This document shows positions 17,928-25,313 of a DNA stretch of 64,000 nt, in pieces (position 1 is the stretch's first letter; every line of letters starts with the position of its first letter). The position numbers and the translations under genes were made by a program. The notes beneath the pieces are model-generated. The model did not search any database. It was given only the letters and a program-made list of their open reading frames with translations, and was not told the DNA's origin. Source of the stretch: Actinophytocola xinjiangensis (lineage in GTDB: Bacteria; Actinomycetota; Actinomycetes; Mycobacteriales; Pseudonocardiaceae); the NCBI RefSeq assembly GCF_001921215.1, contig NZ_MSIF01000011.1:1-64000 (forward strand), written 5' to 3'.

Positions 17928-18953
17928 TCACCCGAAGAAGACCTCGGCCTCGGCGTAGCGCTCCAGGGGGACGGTCTTGAGTTCGGCGGTGGCCTCGGCG
18001 AGCTTGACCCGCACGATGTCGGTGCCGCGCAGCGCCACCATCACCCCGAAGTCGCCGTCCTGGACGGCGTCCACGGCGTGCAGGCCGAACCGGGTGGCGA
18101 GCACGCGGTCGTAGGCGGTGGGGGTGCCGCCGCGCTGCACGTGGCCGAGCACGACCGCGCGGGACTCCTTGCCGGTGCGCTCGGCGATCTCCTCGGCCAG
18201 CCACGTGCCGATGCCGCCGAGCCGCACGTGCCCGAAGGCGTCCTTCTCACCGGTGAGCAGCCGCTCCTTGCCACCCTCGGGCAACGCACCCTCGGCGACC
18301 ACGATGATCGGCGCGTACTCGCGCTCGAAGCGCCGCTTCACCCACTCGACGACCTGGTCGACGGAGAACTCGCGCTCCGGCACCAGGATCACGTTCGCGC
18401 CGCCGGCCAGGCCGGAGTGCAGCGCGATCCAGCCGGCGTGGCGGCCCATGACCTCCACGACCAGCGCCCGGTGGTGGGACTCGGCGGTGGTCCGCAGGCG
18501 GTCGATGGCCTCGGTGGCGATGTGCACGGCGGTGTCGAAGCCGAAGGTGTAGTCGGTGGCGCCGAGGTCGTTGTCGATGGTCTTCGGCACGCCGACCACG
18601 CCGATGCCGTCGTCGGTGAGCCGCTTGGCGACCCCGAGGGTGTCCTCGCCGCCGATGGCGACCAGGGCGTCGACGCCGTGTTCGGCGAGCGTGGCCCTGA
18701 TCCGGTCGACCCCGCCCTCGACCCGGTACGGGTTGGTGCGCGACGAGCCGAGGATCGTGCCGCCCCTGGTCAGGATGTCCTCGACGTCGTTGAGCCCGAT
18801 CGGCTTGACCAGGCCCTCGATCGGCCCGAGCCACCCGTTGCGGAACCCGACGGTCTCCCAACCGTGGGCCTCGATCCCCTTTCGGACAACGGCCCTGATG
18901 ACCGCGTTGAGTCCTGGACAGTCACCACCACCGGTGAGCAAGCCGACGCGCAT
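17928..18953 (-). CDS. pfp: Diphosphate-dependent 6-phosphofructokinase
   Basis: The 341-residue PfkA-family enzyme starts MRVGLLTGGGDCPGLNAVIR. Residues deciding the phosphoryl donor are GGEDT (101-105, Asp at 104) and PKTIDND (123-129, Lys at 124). Asp104 together with Lys124 is the diphosphate-type pair, as in Amycolatopsis methanolica PPi-PFK; ATP-type actinobacterial enzymes have Gly at 104. The reaction is reversible between fructose 6-phosphate and fructose 1,6-bisphosphate. The ATG at 18953 has GGAGG 7 nt upstream, so it is preferred over an upstream in-frame start at 18968. Confidence 0.88.
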   Translation of the reverse strand: MRVGLLTGGGDCPGLNAVIRAVVRKGIEAHGWETVGFRNGWLGPIEGLVKPIGLNDVEDILTRGGTILGSSRTNPYRVEGGVDRIRATLAEHGVDALVAIGGEDTLGVAKRLTDDGIGVVGVPKTIDNDLGATDYTFGFDTAVHIATEAIDRLRTTAESHHRALVVEVMGRHAGWIALHSGLAGGANVILVPEREFSVDQVVEWVKRRFEREYAPIIVVAEGALPEGGKERLLTGEKDAFGHVRLGGIGTWLAEEIAERTGKESRAVVLGHVQRGGTPTAYDRVLATRFGLHAVDAVQDGDFGVMVALRGTDIVRVKLAEATAELKTVPLERYAEAEVFFG

Positions 18954-18984
18954 GTGCTGATCCTCCATCCGGCTGGTTGAGCAG

Positions 18985-19017
18985 AAGGCGTACCCGCGTT
19001 CTCAGCGCGTAGCCTTT
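18985..19017 (-). terminator. Possible terminator after the exoribonuclease gene
   Basis: An imperfect hairpin with AAGGC/GCCTT outer arms and CGCG/CGCG inner arms lies between the exoribonuclease stop and the PFK start. It has no clean U-tract, so the call is tentative. Confidence 0.35.
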
Positions 19018-19050
19018 CACCAACTGGATCGGTGCAGCAACCAGGTCCGC

Positions 19051-19554
19051 CTAACGGCCGGCGAACCCCCGGCGAACCCACTCCGCCTCGATCACCTTCC
19101 ACCGGGCGAGGTTGTGCCGGGCGTCGGCCAGTGCGTCGTGCGCGTCCTTGGGCGGGGTGGGCAGCACCGGTTTGCCCACGTCCTCCCACCGCTGGCGCAG
19201 CTCCCTGGTGAACCGGGGCAGCTCGCGCGGCAGGGCCGGCATGTCGCCCCACAGCTGGGCGAGCGCGACGTGGTCGTAGGCGGCGAACCAGGCCCACAGC
19301 TCGACCCGGTCACGACCCCGGTTGAGGAACTTCAGCAGCCGCTCGCGCATGGTCCGCCGGTCGCACCACGCCGGGTCGGCCGGCGAGGGCAGCTTGTCCA
19401 GGACGTTGTCGCGCACCCACTGCCCGGCTCTGGCCGGGTCGAACTCGGTGGACACGGCGTAGAACTCGCGTCCCTGTTCGTCGACGACACCGATCGACAC
19501 CAGGTCGATGGTCGTTCCGTCCTCGATGAACTCCGTGTCATAGAAGAACCGCAC
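19051..19554 (-). CDS. 3'-5' exoribonuclease of the Rv2179c type
   Basis: The 167-residue protein is a compact DEDDh-type exonuclease: YDTEF near the N terminus supplies the first Asp and Glu, AAYDHVAL the middle Asp, and HDALADARHNL the catalytic His and last Asp. Rv2179c of M. tuberculosis, at the same place in the gene order, is a structurally characterised 3'-5' exoribonuclease, and some orthologues are annotated as polyadenylate-specific. It acts in the cytoplasm, probably in RNA turnover. It lies 22 bp downstream of plsC in the same direction and may share its promoter. Confidence 0.88.
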   Translation of the reverse strand: MRFFYDTEFIEDGTTIDLVSIGVVDEQGREFYAVSTEFDPARAGQWVRDNVLDKLPSPADPAWCDRRTMRERLLKFLNRGRDRVELWAWFAAYDHVALAQLWGDMPALPRELPRFTRELRQRWEDVGKPVLPTPPKDAHDALADARHNLARWKVIEAEWVRRGFAGR

Positions 19555-19575
19555 CGGAAGAACTTAGGCCCGGGC

Positions 19576-20340
19576 TCAGCCGGCCTCGGTCTCGGGGATG
19601 CGGTCGGCCTCGCGGGCCGCGCGCCGCTGCTGGGTCGGCAGTTCCGCCGGCCGGCCGTCCTGCTCGGCGGTCTGGAGTTCCTTGGCCTTGGCGGCGTACA
19701 TGTCGACGTACTCCTGGCCGGAGAGCTCCATCAGCGCGTACATGATCTCGTCGGTGATCGACCGCTCGACGAACCGGTCGCCGGACAGGCCCTCGTAGCG
19801 GGAGAAGTCCAGCGGCTCGCCGATCCGGATCCTGATCTTGTGCGGGCGCCACATCCTCGAGCCGATGGGGTTGGCCTTGTCGGTGTCGAACATGGCGACC
19901 GGAATGACCTTGACGCCCGATTCGAGCACCATGCGCGCCAGGCCCGTCTTGCCCTTGTAGAGACGGCCGTCGGGCGAGCGGGTGCCCTCGGGGTAGATGC
20001 CGAGCAGGTGACCCTCACGCAACAGGCGGATACCGGTGTCCAACGCGGCCTGGGCGGCGGCGCCACCCGATCGGTCGATGGGGATCTGCCCCATCCCGGT
20101 GAAGAACCACTTCTTGAGCCGCCCCTTGATCCCCGGCTGGGTGAAGTACTCCAGTTTGGCCGGGAACGTGACCCGACGCCGGAGCATCAGAGGCAGGAAG
20201 AACGAGTCGGCGACCGCGAGGTGGTTGCTGGCGAGCATCGCACCGCCGGTGGCGGGAACGTTCTCCTCGCCCTCGACCTCGGGCCGGAAGAACAGCCGCA
20301 GCAGTGGTCCGATAAACACGTGCTTCATCCACCAGTACAC
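19576..20340 (-). CDS. plsC: 1-acyl-sn-glycerol-3-phosphate acyltransferase family protein
   Basis: The 254-residue acyltransferase has the PlsC motifs: NHLAVAD (H40 to D45, the HX4D catalytic pair), GQIPIDR in block II, and YPEGTRSPDG (EGTR 118-121) for phosphate binding. It should acylate lysophosphatidate or a related glycolipid acceptor at the inner membrane face. The GTG at 20340 (VYWWMKHVFIGP) has AGGAGG 11 nt upstream and matches the family N terminus; the longer frame to 20448 is unlikely. The C-terminal 50 residues are charged and probably disordered. The orthologue next to Rv2179c in M. tuberculosis is Rv2182c. Confidence 0.85.
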   Translation of the reverse strand: MYWWMKHVFIGPLLRLFFRPEVEGEENVPATGGAMLASNHLAVADSFFLPLMLRRRVTFPAKLEYFTQPGIKGRLKKWFFTGMGQIPIDRSGGAAAQAALDTGIRLLREGHLLGIYPEGTRSPDGRLYKGKTGLARMVLESGVKVIPVAMFDTDKANPIGSRMWRPHKIRIRIGEPLDFSRYEGLSGDRFVERSITDEIMYALMELSGQEYVDMYAAKAKELQTAEQDGRPAELPTQQRRAAREADRIPETEAG

Positions 20341-20531
20341 CGCTACCCGTGCCTCCTGTGTCTCCTGGTCGTCCGACGAGCGTACGAAGGGGTTGCGGAG
20401 GACACAATGCTCTGCCACCCGATTGTCGGAACATGTAACAGTAAACAAGCGGGGGTGGATCGGGGCACACCCGTTCCAGTTCGTGCGACGATGGCCACAT
20501 CACCTGCACGTGCCTGACCAAGGAGGCCCAG

Positions 20532-21071
20532 GTGGCCGACCGGCCCGAGGATGTCGACGCCGCGTTCGCGGAGATCGTGGCTGGGCTCGAACGCGAGGGT
20601 GTCGGCCGGATGCCGGACCCGGACGACCCGGAGCCCGGCACCGGCGGCACGGCCCTGGCCGACGACCCGCCGGGCGAGCGCACCGCCGACGGGCCTGGTC
20701 ACCGTGCCGGCGACCAGGCAACCGACCAGCCGACCGAGGAGACACCGAGGCCGGCGGGCCCGCCGCCGACCGCCTGGCGCGGCTCGGACACCGAGTTCGA
20801 CTGGTCCTGGGGCACCGACGAGGAGCACTACGTCCCGCCGGAGCCGCCGCCGCTGCCCCGGCTGCGCCCGATGACGATCATCGCGCTGGTGCTGATCGCG
20901 GTGGCGATCGTGCTGCTGTTCGTGCCGGGGGTGATCGGCCTGTCGGCCAGGGTCGGCACGCCGATCGCGCTGATCGCGCTCACCGGCGGCGGTGTGCTGC
21001 TGATGCTGCGGGTACGCAAGACGCCACGCCACTTCGACGAGGGCGAACGCGACGACGGCGCCCAACTCTGA
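20532..21071 (+). CDS. Membrane protein with acidic, proline-rich cytoplasmic N-terminal region
   Basis: The 179-residue product has an acidic, Pro/Asp/Gly-rich N-terminal half (residues 1-110, likely disordered) with a small conserved block WRGSDTEFDWSWGTDEEHYVPP. Two transmembrane helices follow: MTIIALVLIAVAIVLLFVPG and a second around TPIALIALTGGGVLLML, then a short basic-to-acidic tail. Proteins of this layout are widespread in Actinobacteria without known function. The GTG at 20532 has AAGGAGG upstream. It faces away from plsC across a 190-bp interval with an unusually AT-rich patch near 20427-20450, a likely promoter region. Confidence 0.75.
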   Translation: MADRPEDVDAAFAEIVAGLEREGVGRMPDPDDPEPGTGGTALADDPPGERTADGPGHRAGDQATDQPTEETPRPAGPPPTAWRGSDTEFDWSWGTDEEHYVPPEPPPLPRLRPMTIIALVLIAVAIVLLFVPGVIGLSARVGTPIALIALTGGGVLLMLRVRKTPRHFDEGERDDGAQL

Positions 21072-21083
21072 GCGATCCTCCGG

Positions 21084-22034
21084 TCACCGCTGGTCGGCGG
21101 CCAGGGTCGCCGCCCCGACCAGGGCGGCGTCGTCGCCGAGCTGGGCGGTGCGGATGCGCGCCAGCGGCCGGTAGCCGGCGCCGGTGATCCGCTTCTTGTA
21201 GTGCTCGCGGGCGTCGTCGAGGAACAGCGTCGCCGACTCCGACACCCCGCCGGCGATCACCACGATCTCCGGGTCGTAGATGTCGGCGGCCAGCGCCAGG
21301 CCCTCACCGAGCCAGGTCGCCAGCTCACCCATCGCCAGCTGGGCCAGCGGGTCACCGTCCTTGGCGGCGGCGGCGACCTTGCGCCCGGTGACCGCCCGCT
21401 TGTCCCCGGCGACCTCCCGGTCCAGCACGGTCGAGCGGCCGGGGTGGCGGGCGAGCAGCTCCACGGCCGTGGTCGCCAGGGCGGTGCCGCTGCAGTAACG
21501 CTCCCAGCAGCCGTTCTTGCCGCACGGGCAGGGCCGCCCGCCCGGCACCAGCGACAGGTGCCCCAGCTCGGGGGCCACGCCGTAGGCGCCCCGGAAGACC
21601 TTCCCGTCCAGCAGCAGACCGCCGCCGATGCCGGTGCCGATGGCCACCAGCAGGGCGACCCCGGCGCCGCGCGCGGCCCCGAAGCGGTGCTCGGCGAACA
21701 CGGCGGCGTTGGCGTCGTGCTCCAGGACCACGGGCAGCCCCAGCCGCTCGGAGATCCGGTCGGCCACCGGCGTCTCCCGCCACGCCAGATGCGGGGCGAA
21801 CATCACCGAGCGCCGGTCGGTCGCCACGAACCCGGCCACGGCCAGCCCGACGGCGCTCACCCGGTGCCGCGCCGCCAGCGTCCCCACGGCCGTGGCGATC
21901 GCCTCCTCCAGCGCCGCCTCCCCGGTCGGCGTCGGCGCCCGGGCCGTGTCCAGCACGGTCCCGTACCGGTCGACCACCCCGGCACGCACACTGGTCCCAC
22001 CGATATCGACCCCGATGGTCGTCTCAACCCTCAC
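21084..22034 (-). CDS. glk: ROK-family glucokinase
   Basis: The 316-residue sugar kinase has the phosphate-1 motif GVDIGGTSVRAG, the catalytic EHDANA block (D107), IGTGIGGGLLLDG, and the ROK zinc motif CPCGKNGCWE (cysteines 169, 171, 176, with H159). It phosphorylates glucose or a close relative with ATP. The GTG at 22034 overlaps the TGA of the upstream CxxC gene (GTGA), so it ends a closely coupled operon including an ArsA-type ATPase. In Streptomyces a homologous ROK glucokinase mediates carbon repression; whether that applies here is unknown. Confidence 0.88.
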   Translation of the reverse strand: MRVETTIGVDIGGTSVRAGVVDRYGTVLDTARAPTPTGEAALEEAIATAVGTLAARHRVSAVGLAVAGFVATDRRSVMFAPHLAWRETPVADRISERLGLPVVLEHDANAAVFAEHRFGAARGAGVALLVAIGTGIGGGLLLDGKVFRGAYGVAPELGHLSLVPGGRPCPCGKNGCWERYCSGTALATTAVELLARHPGRSTVLDREVAGDKRAVTGRKVAAAAKDGDPLAQLAMGELATWLGEGLALAADIYDPEIVVIAGGVSESATLFLDDAREHYKKRITGAGYRPLARIRTAQLGDDAALVGAATLAADQR

Positions 22035-22438
22035 GGTGCTCCTGGTCGCTCCCGTTCCTGCGCTGGCCGCTCCGGAACTCCCGCCCCCGGGGTGGCCCGC
22101 CGCACGGGAATCCGCTGGACCCTGGGCCGGTCGCCCTGGGGTCTCGGCTCGGCCGGGGTGAAGCCGGGCATGTGGGGCTCGTCGTCGGGGTCCCAGCGGT
22201 CGGCCAGGACGGCGCGCAGCAGCGCCACCAGGTCGGCGGCGTGGTCCAGACCCCGGGCGGCCAGCTGGTTGGGCTCGCCCCTGACCAGGGCGACCACCGC
22301 GCACACCGGGCACCAGCCGCAGTCCGCACCGGAGGCCGCGGCCCGGTCCAGCCACGGGCCGGCCCGGTCGGCGACGGCGTCCAGCAGCAGCGTCAGCTCC
22401 TCCACCAGGCGGGTACCCGCCTCGGCGCGGTCGGTCAC
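22031..22438 (-). CDS. Conserved small CxxC protein (Rv2183c position)
   Basis: The 135-residue protein begins (GTG at 22438) with MTDRAEAGTRLVEELTLL, has a CGWCPVC motif (CxxCxxC) around residue 40 that could bind metal or act in redox, and a helical middle (LDHAADLVALLRAVLADRW). The C-terminal 45 residues are Arg/Pro-rich and probably disordered. Both ends overlap neighbours by 4 bp (GTGA), so it is translated with the ArsA-like ATPase and the glucokinase. I know no function; the gene is conserved next to the ATPase in Actinobacteria. Confidence 0.8.
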   Translation of the reverse strand: MTDRAEAGTRLVEELTLLLDAVADRAGPWLDRAAASGADCGWCPVCAVVALVRGEPNQLAARGLDHAADLVALLRAVLADRWDPDDEPHMPGFTPAEPRPQGDRPRVQRIPVRRATPGAGVPERPAQERERPGAP

Positions 22439-23613
22439 GCCAGCCCTCCTGACGTGTCGGCCGGGTCGGCCTCGAACCGCAGGACCAGCCCGTCGCCGTC
22501 GGCGGTGGCGTCGACGACGGTGTGCCGGCGCAGCATCACCGGCAGCGACACCAGCCGGCGCACCCCGTCGACGGTGACCGCCAACTCGTCGCCGACCCTG
22601 GCCAGTTCCAGCGCGCTGGTGTCGGTCAGCGGCAGCGCGATCCCCAGCTCGTGCACGGACTCGGAGACCGTGCGGATGGTCAGCAGCGGACGCGCCGGTC
22701 CGCCGGTGAACGGCACCGCCAGCGGGTCGGCCTCGCCGTACAGCTCGCCGGCCAGCTCCAGCAGCGGGCCGGTGCCGACCGGTTCGACCGGCCGGTGCTC
22801 GACCAGGTGCACCGGCAGGGTCGTCGAGGTGCCCAGCTCGGCGAGCACGCGGTCCTGCTCGGCCCGCCGGGTGCGCAGCCAGCTCGCCGCCGGCCCGCGC
22901 CACCGGCTCGCCCGGGGCACCAGCCGGTTGGCGATCAGGCCGTCGACCTGGATGCCGCGCAGGGCCAGCGCGGCGAGCGTGCGGCGGGTCTCGGCGACCA
23001 CCAGCCGCTCGGGCGTGAGCACCACCCGCACGCTGGTCACCTCGGGGTCCACCAGCAGCTCACGCAGCCCGTCGAGGTGCTCGGCGAGCCGGATCGCCGC
23101 GGCGGCCGTCGACCGCGACGCCAGCCGGGCCGGGCCGCGCAGCCGCTCGACGTAGCCGGCGACGGCCTCCGGCAGGGCCAGCAGCCGCAGGGTCTCGGCG
23201 GTCGGGCCGCAGTCGACGACCACGACCTCCCAGGGGCCGGCGCGGGCCAGGCGGGCGACCTCCGAGAGCGCCACCAGCTCGTCGACGCCGGGCAGCACGG
23301 TCAGCTCGGCGGCGTCCAACTCGTCGATCCCGGCGCCGGCCAGTGCGACCCGCAGCTGGCGGCGGATCTCCTGCCAGGACCGGTCGACCAGGCCGCGCGC
23401 GTCGACGTGCGCCGCGTACAGACAGGTGTCCACCTCGGACGGTTCGCCGGTGAGCGGGCGGTCGAAGGCGTCGCCGAGGGAGTGCGCGGGGTCGGCCGAG
23501 CAGACCAGGACCTTGTGTCCCTCGACGGCCAGCCGGGCGGCCGTCGCCGCGGCAAGGGTGGTCTTGCCGACTCCCCCCTTGCCGGTGAACAGCAGGATCC
23601 GCGCACGCCCCAC
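22435..23613 (-). CDS. ArsA/GET3-family ATPase
   Basis: The 392-residue protein carries a deviant Walker A P-loop (TGKGGVGKTTLA, about residues 10-21), the ADPAHSLGDAF switch I segment, VVVDCGPTAETLRLL as the switch II/Walker B region, and a C-terminal beta domain (DGVRRLVSLPVMLRRHTVVDA) like the HSP20-fold tail of actinobacterial ArsA proteins. No arsenical efflux gene is nearby, so an arsenic role is unlikely; family members can handle membrane proteins or hydrophobic ligands. It lies 10 bp after an SRPBCC gene and overlaps the CxxC gene. The orthologue in M. tuberculosis is Rv2184c, uncharacterised as far as I know. Confidence 0.85.
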   Translation of the reverse strand: MGRARILLFTGKGGVGKTTLAAATAARLAVEGHKVLVCSADPAHSLGDAFDRPLTGEPSEVDTCLYAAHVDARGLVDRSWQEIRRQLRVALAGAGIDELDAAELTVLPGVDELVALSEVARLARAGPWEVVVVDCGPTAETLRLLALPEAVAGYVERLRGPARLASRSTAAAAIRLAEHLDGLRELLVDPEVTSVRVVLTPERLVVAETRRTLAALALRGIQVDGLIANRLVPRASRWRGPAASWLRTRRAEQDRVLAELGTSTTLPVHLVEHRPVEPVGTGPLLELAGELYGEADPLAVPFTGGPARPLLTIRTVSESVHELGIALPLTDTSALELARVGDELAVTVDGVRRLVSLPVMLRRHTVVDATADGDGLVLRFEADPADTSGGLA

Positions 23614-23623
23614 CCGGTGGCTC

Positions 23624-24061
23624 CTAGGAGCCCTCGGCCCGGCGCTTGAGCTCCTTGAGCGCGATGTCCATGATCATCTTCTCGGCCTTGCGGCGGAACA
23701 GGCCGATCATCGGCACCGCCAGCTGCACGGCCAGCGTGTAGGTCACCCTGGTCGAGTCGCCGTCCGGGGTGAGCAGGTAGCGGCCGTTCTGCGAGCGCTG
23801 CATCTGGCCCTTGACCAGCGTCCAGCTCACCGACAACCCGTCGTCGGCCCAGTCGTAGGCCAGCGTGTACACGTCCTTGAACGGCCCGGCGTCGAGGGTG
23901 AACCGCACCTGGTTGGCCCGACCGTCCGGCCCGTCCTCCAGCACCTCGGTCTGCTTCACCGCGTTGGCCCATTCCGGGTACGCGGGGAAGTCCGCGATCA
24001 CCGCCATGATCTCCGCGGGTGGCGCGTCGACCACGATGGACTGGGTGGACTCATCGGCCAT
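23624..24061 (-). CDS. SRPBCC (START-like) hydrophobic-ligand-binding protein
   Basis: The 145-residue polyketide-cyclase/SRPBCC fold protein shows QSIVVDAPPAEIMAVIADFPAYPEWANAV at the N terminus, the family hallmark, and ends in the long C-terminal helix (KAEKMIMDIALKELKRRAE). Such proteins enclose a hydrophobic cavity for lipids or polyketides. The ATG at 24061 (MADESTQ) is chosen; longer frames lack family similarity. It lies between a metallophosphoesterase and the ArsA-like ATPase in one operon, matching the Rv2185c position. The ligand is unknown. Confidence 0.87.
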   Translation of the reverse strand: MADESTQSIVVDAPPAEIMAVIADFPAYPEWANAVKQTEVLEDGPDGRANQVRFTLDAGPFKDVYTLAYDWADDGLSVSWTLVKGQMQRSQNGRYLLTPDGDSTRVTYTLAVQLAVPMIGLFRRKAEKMIMDIALKELKRRAEGS

Positions 24062-24087
24062 GCCGCGCAGGTTACCCCGTCGCGTGA

Positions 24088-24876
24088 CTACCAGCGCAGC
24101 ACGTACGCACGTTCCGTGCGCTGGAAGTGACCGACGTTGACGCACTCGGTGAAGCCCAGGCGCAGGCGCTGCGCGAGCGGCTGGTGGACATGCCCGAACA
24201 GCGCCCAGCGCGGCCGTTGCGCCACGATCAGCTCACGCAGCGCGGCCGAGCCGACCTCGGTGCGGCGGGCGACCACGTCGTAGGTCAGCTCCGGCACGTC
24301 CGGCGGGATGTGGCTGCACACCACGTCGACGTCGGTCAGCGCGGCCACCCCGGCGGCGAACTCCTCCACGGTGCGCAGGTACGGCCGGAACACCCCGCCC
24401 CGGCGCGGCGGCGCGCCGGGCGAGAACAGCGCCCCGCCGACGAACCCGAACCGCAGCCCGCCGATCTCGACGACGTCGCCGTCCACCGCGTGCAGCCCGT
24501 CGCCGGCGAACTCCGACCACAGCGCCGGCACGTCGACGTTGCCGGGGGTGGCGTAGACCGGCGCCGGCAGCGCGTCGAACAGCCGCCGGTACTGGGCCCG
24601 TACCGCCTCCTCGACCACGGCCGACGGGTCGGCGATGCCGGTCCACAGGCTCCGGGAGTACTCGGCGAGTTCGGTGTGCAGCCGCAGCCGGCGCAGCCGG
24701 GCGAACTCGGCGACCTTCTCCGGGCCGAACACCGCGCCCATGATCCCGCCGGAGTGGTCGTGGTAGTCGACGAAGTCGATCAGGTCGCCGAGGATCAGCA
24801 GCGCGTCGGCGCCGTCCCCGGCCTTCGCCAGTGCCTCGGCGTTGCCGTGCACGTCTGAGACCACGTGAACCCGCAC
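24088..24876 (-). CDS. Calcineurin-like metallophosphoesterase
   Basis: The 262-residue enzyme has the dimetal phosphoesterase motifs in order: SDVHGN near residue 7, LGDLIDF, TPGNVDVP, CSHIPPD, and FGHVHQP. It should hydrolyse phosphomonoesters or diesters with two metal ions in the cytoplasm. It is in the same operon as two SRPBCC genes and the ArsA-like ATPase, with gaps of 10 and 26 bp. Which substrate it uses is not evident; a role in lipid-phosphate handling would be a guess from context. Confidence 0.87.
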   Translation of the reverse strand: MRVHVVSDVHGNAEALAKAGDGADALLILGDLIDFVDYHDHSGGIMGAVFGPEKVAEFARLRRLRLHTELAEYSRSLWTGIADPSAVVEEAVRAQYRRLFDALPAPVYATPGNVDVPALWSEFAGDGLHAVDGDVVEIGGLRFGFVGGALFSPGAPPRRGGVFRPYLRTVEEFAAGVAALTDVDVVCSHIPPDVPELTYDVVARRTEVGSAALRELIVAQRPRWALFGHVHQPLAQRLRLGFTECVNVGHFQRTERAYVLRW

Positions 24877-24886
24877 ACACCGCAGA

Positions 24887-25270
24887 TTAGTTGCCCGGTG
24901 GACAGCCCGGCTTGCGCCCGTCTTCCAGCACGGCCTTCAGGTCAAGGGCGACGGCCTTGGCGGCGAGCTGGCGGCGGGTCTTCTCCCTGGCCAGACGCCC
25001 GCGGCGGGCCGTGGGGCCGGGCGGCAGGTCGGCACGCAGGAAGTAGTGCAGCACGGTGCCGTCGAGGACCGGCTCCAGCCAGATCTCCATGGTTCCGACC
25101 AGGGCGCCGCGCACGGTCCAGCGCAGTCCCTCCTCGCCCCGGTCGGCGTAGACCTCCAGCCGCAGGTCGGGCCAGAACCGCCGCCAGGTACCGGGGTCGG
25201 CGAACGCCGCGGCCACGATTCCCGGCGGCACCGCGAGGAACGTCTCGTCGATCACATCCACCGCTGGCAC
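24887..25270 (-). CDS. Second SRPBCC-family protein, first gene of the ArsA-like operon
   Basis: This 127-residue protein (GTG at 25270, VPAVDVIDETF) has an SRPBCC/polyketide-cyclase layout: VPPGIVAAAFADPGTWRRFWPDL, then beta strands through GTMEIWLEPV and HYFLRADLPP, and a terminal helix with many lysines and arginines. It differs clearly from the downstream SRPBCC gene, so the operon encodes two distinct ligand-binding proteins. Its start is only 43 bp from the divergent AMP-binding gene, so the two share a promoter region. The long frame extending upstream of the start is antisense to that gene. Confidence 0.82.
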   Translation of the reverse strand: MPAVDVIDETFLAVPPGIVAAAFADPGTWRRFWPDLRLEVYADRGEEGLRWTVRGALVGTMEIWLEPVLDGTVLHYFLRADLPPGPTARRGRLAREKTRRQLAAKAVALDLKAVLEDGRKPGCPPGN

Positions 25271-25313
25271 CCGTGCAGCATGGCACGGACCGGCACGCGC
25301 TAGTTTGCCTGGT

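Noticed and set aside
17217-18980. 587-codon plus-strand frame across the amidase and PFK genes
   Set aside because: It spans two well-supported genes on the other strand and has no domain of its own.
22435-23613. Arsenic resistance function for the ArsA-family ATPase
   Set aside because: No ArsB, ArsC or ArsR gene is near, and the operon contents point elsewhere.
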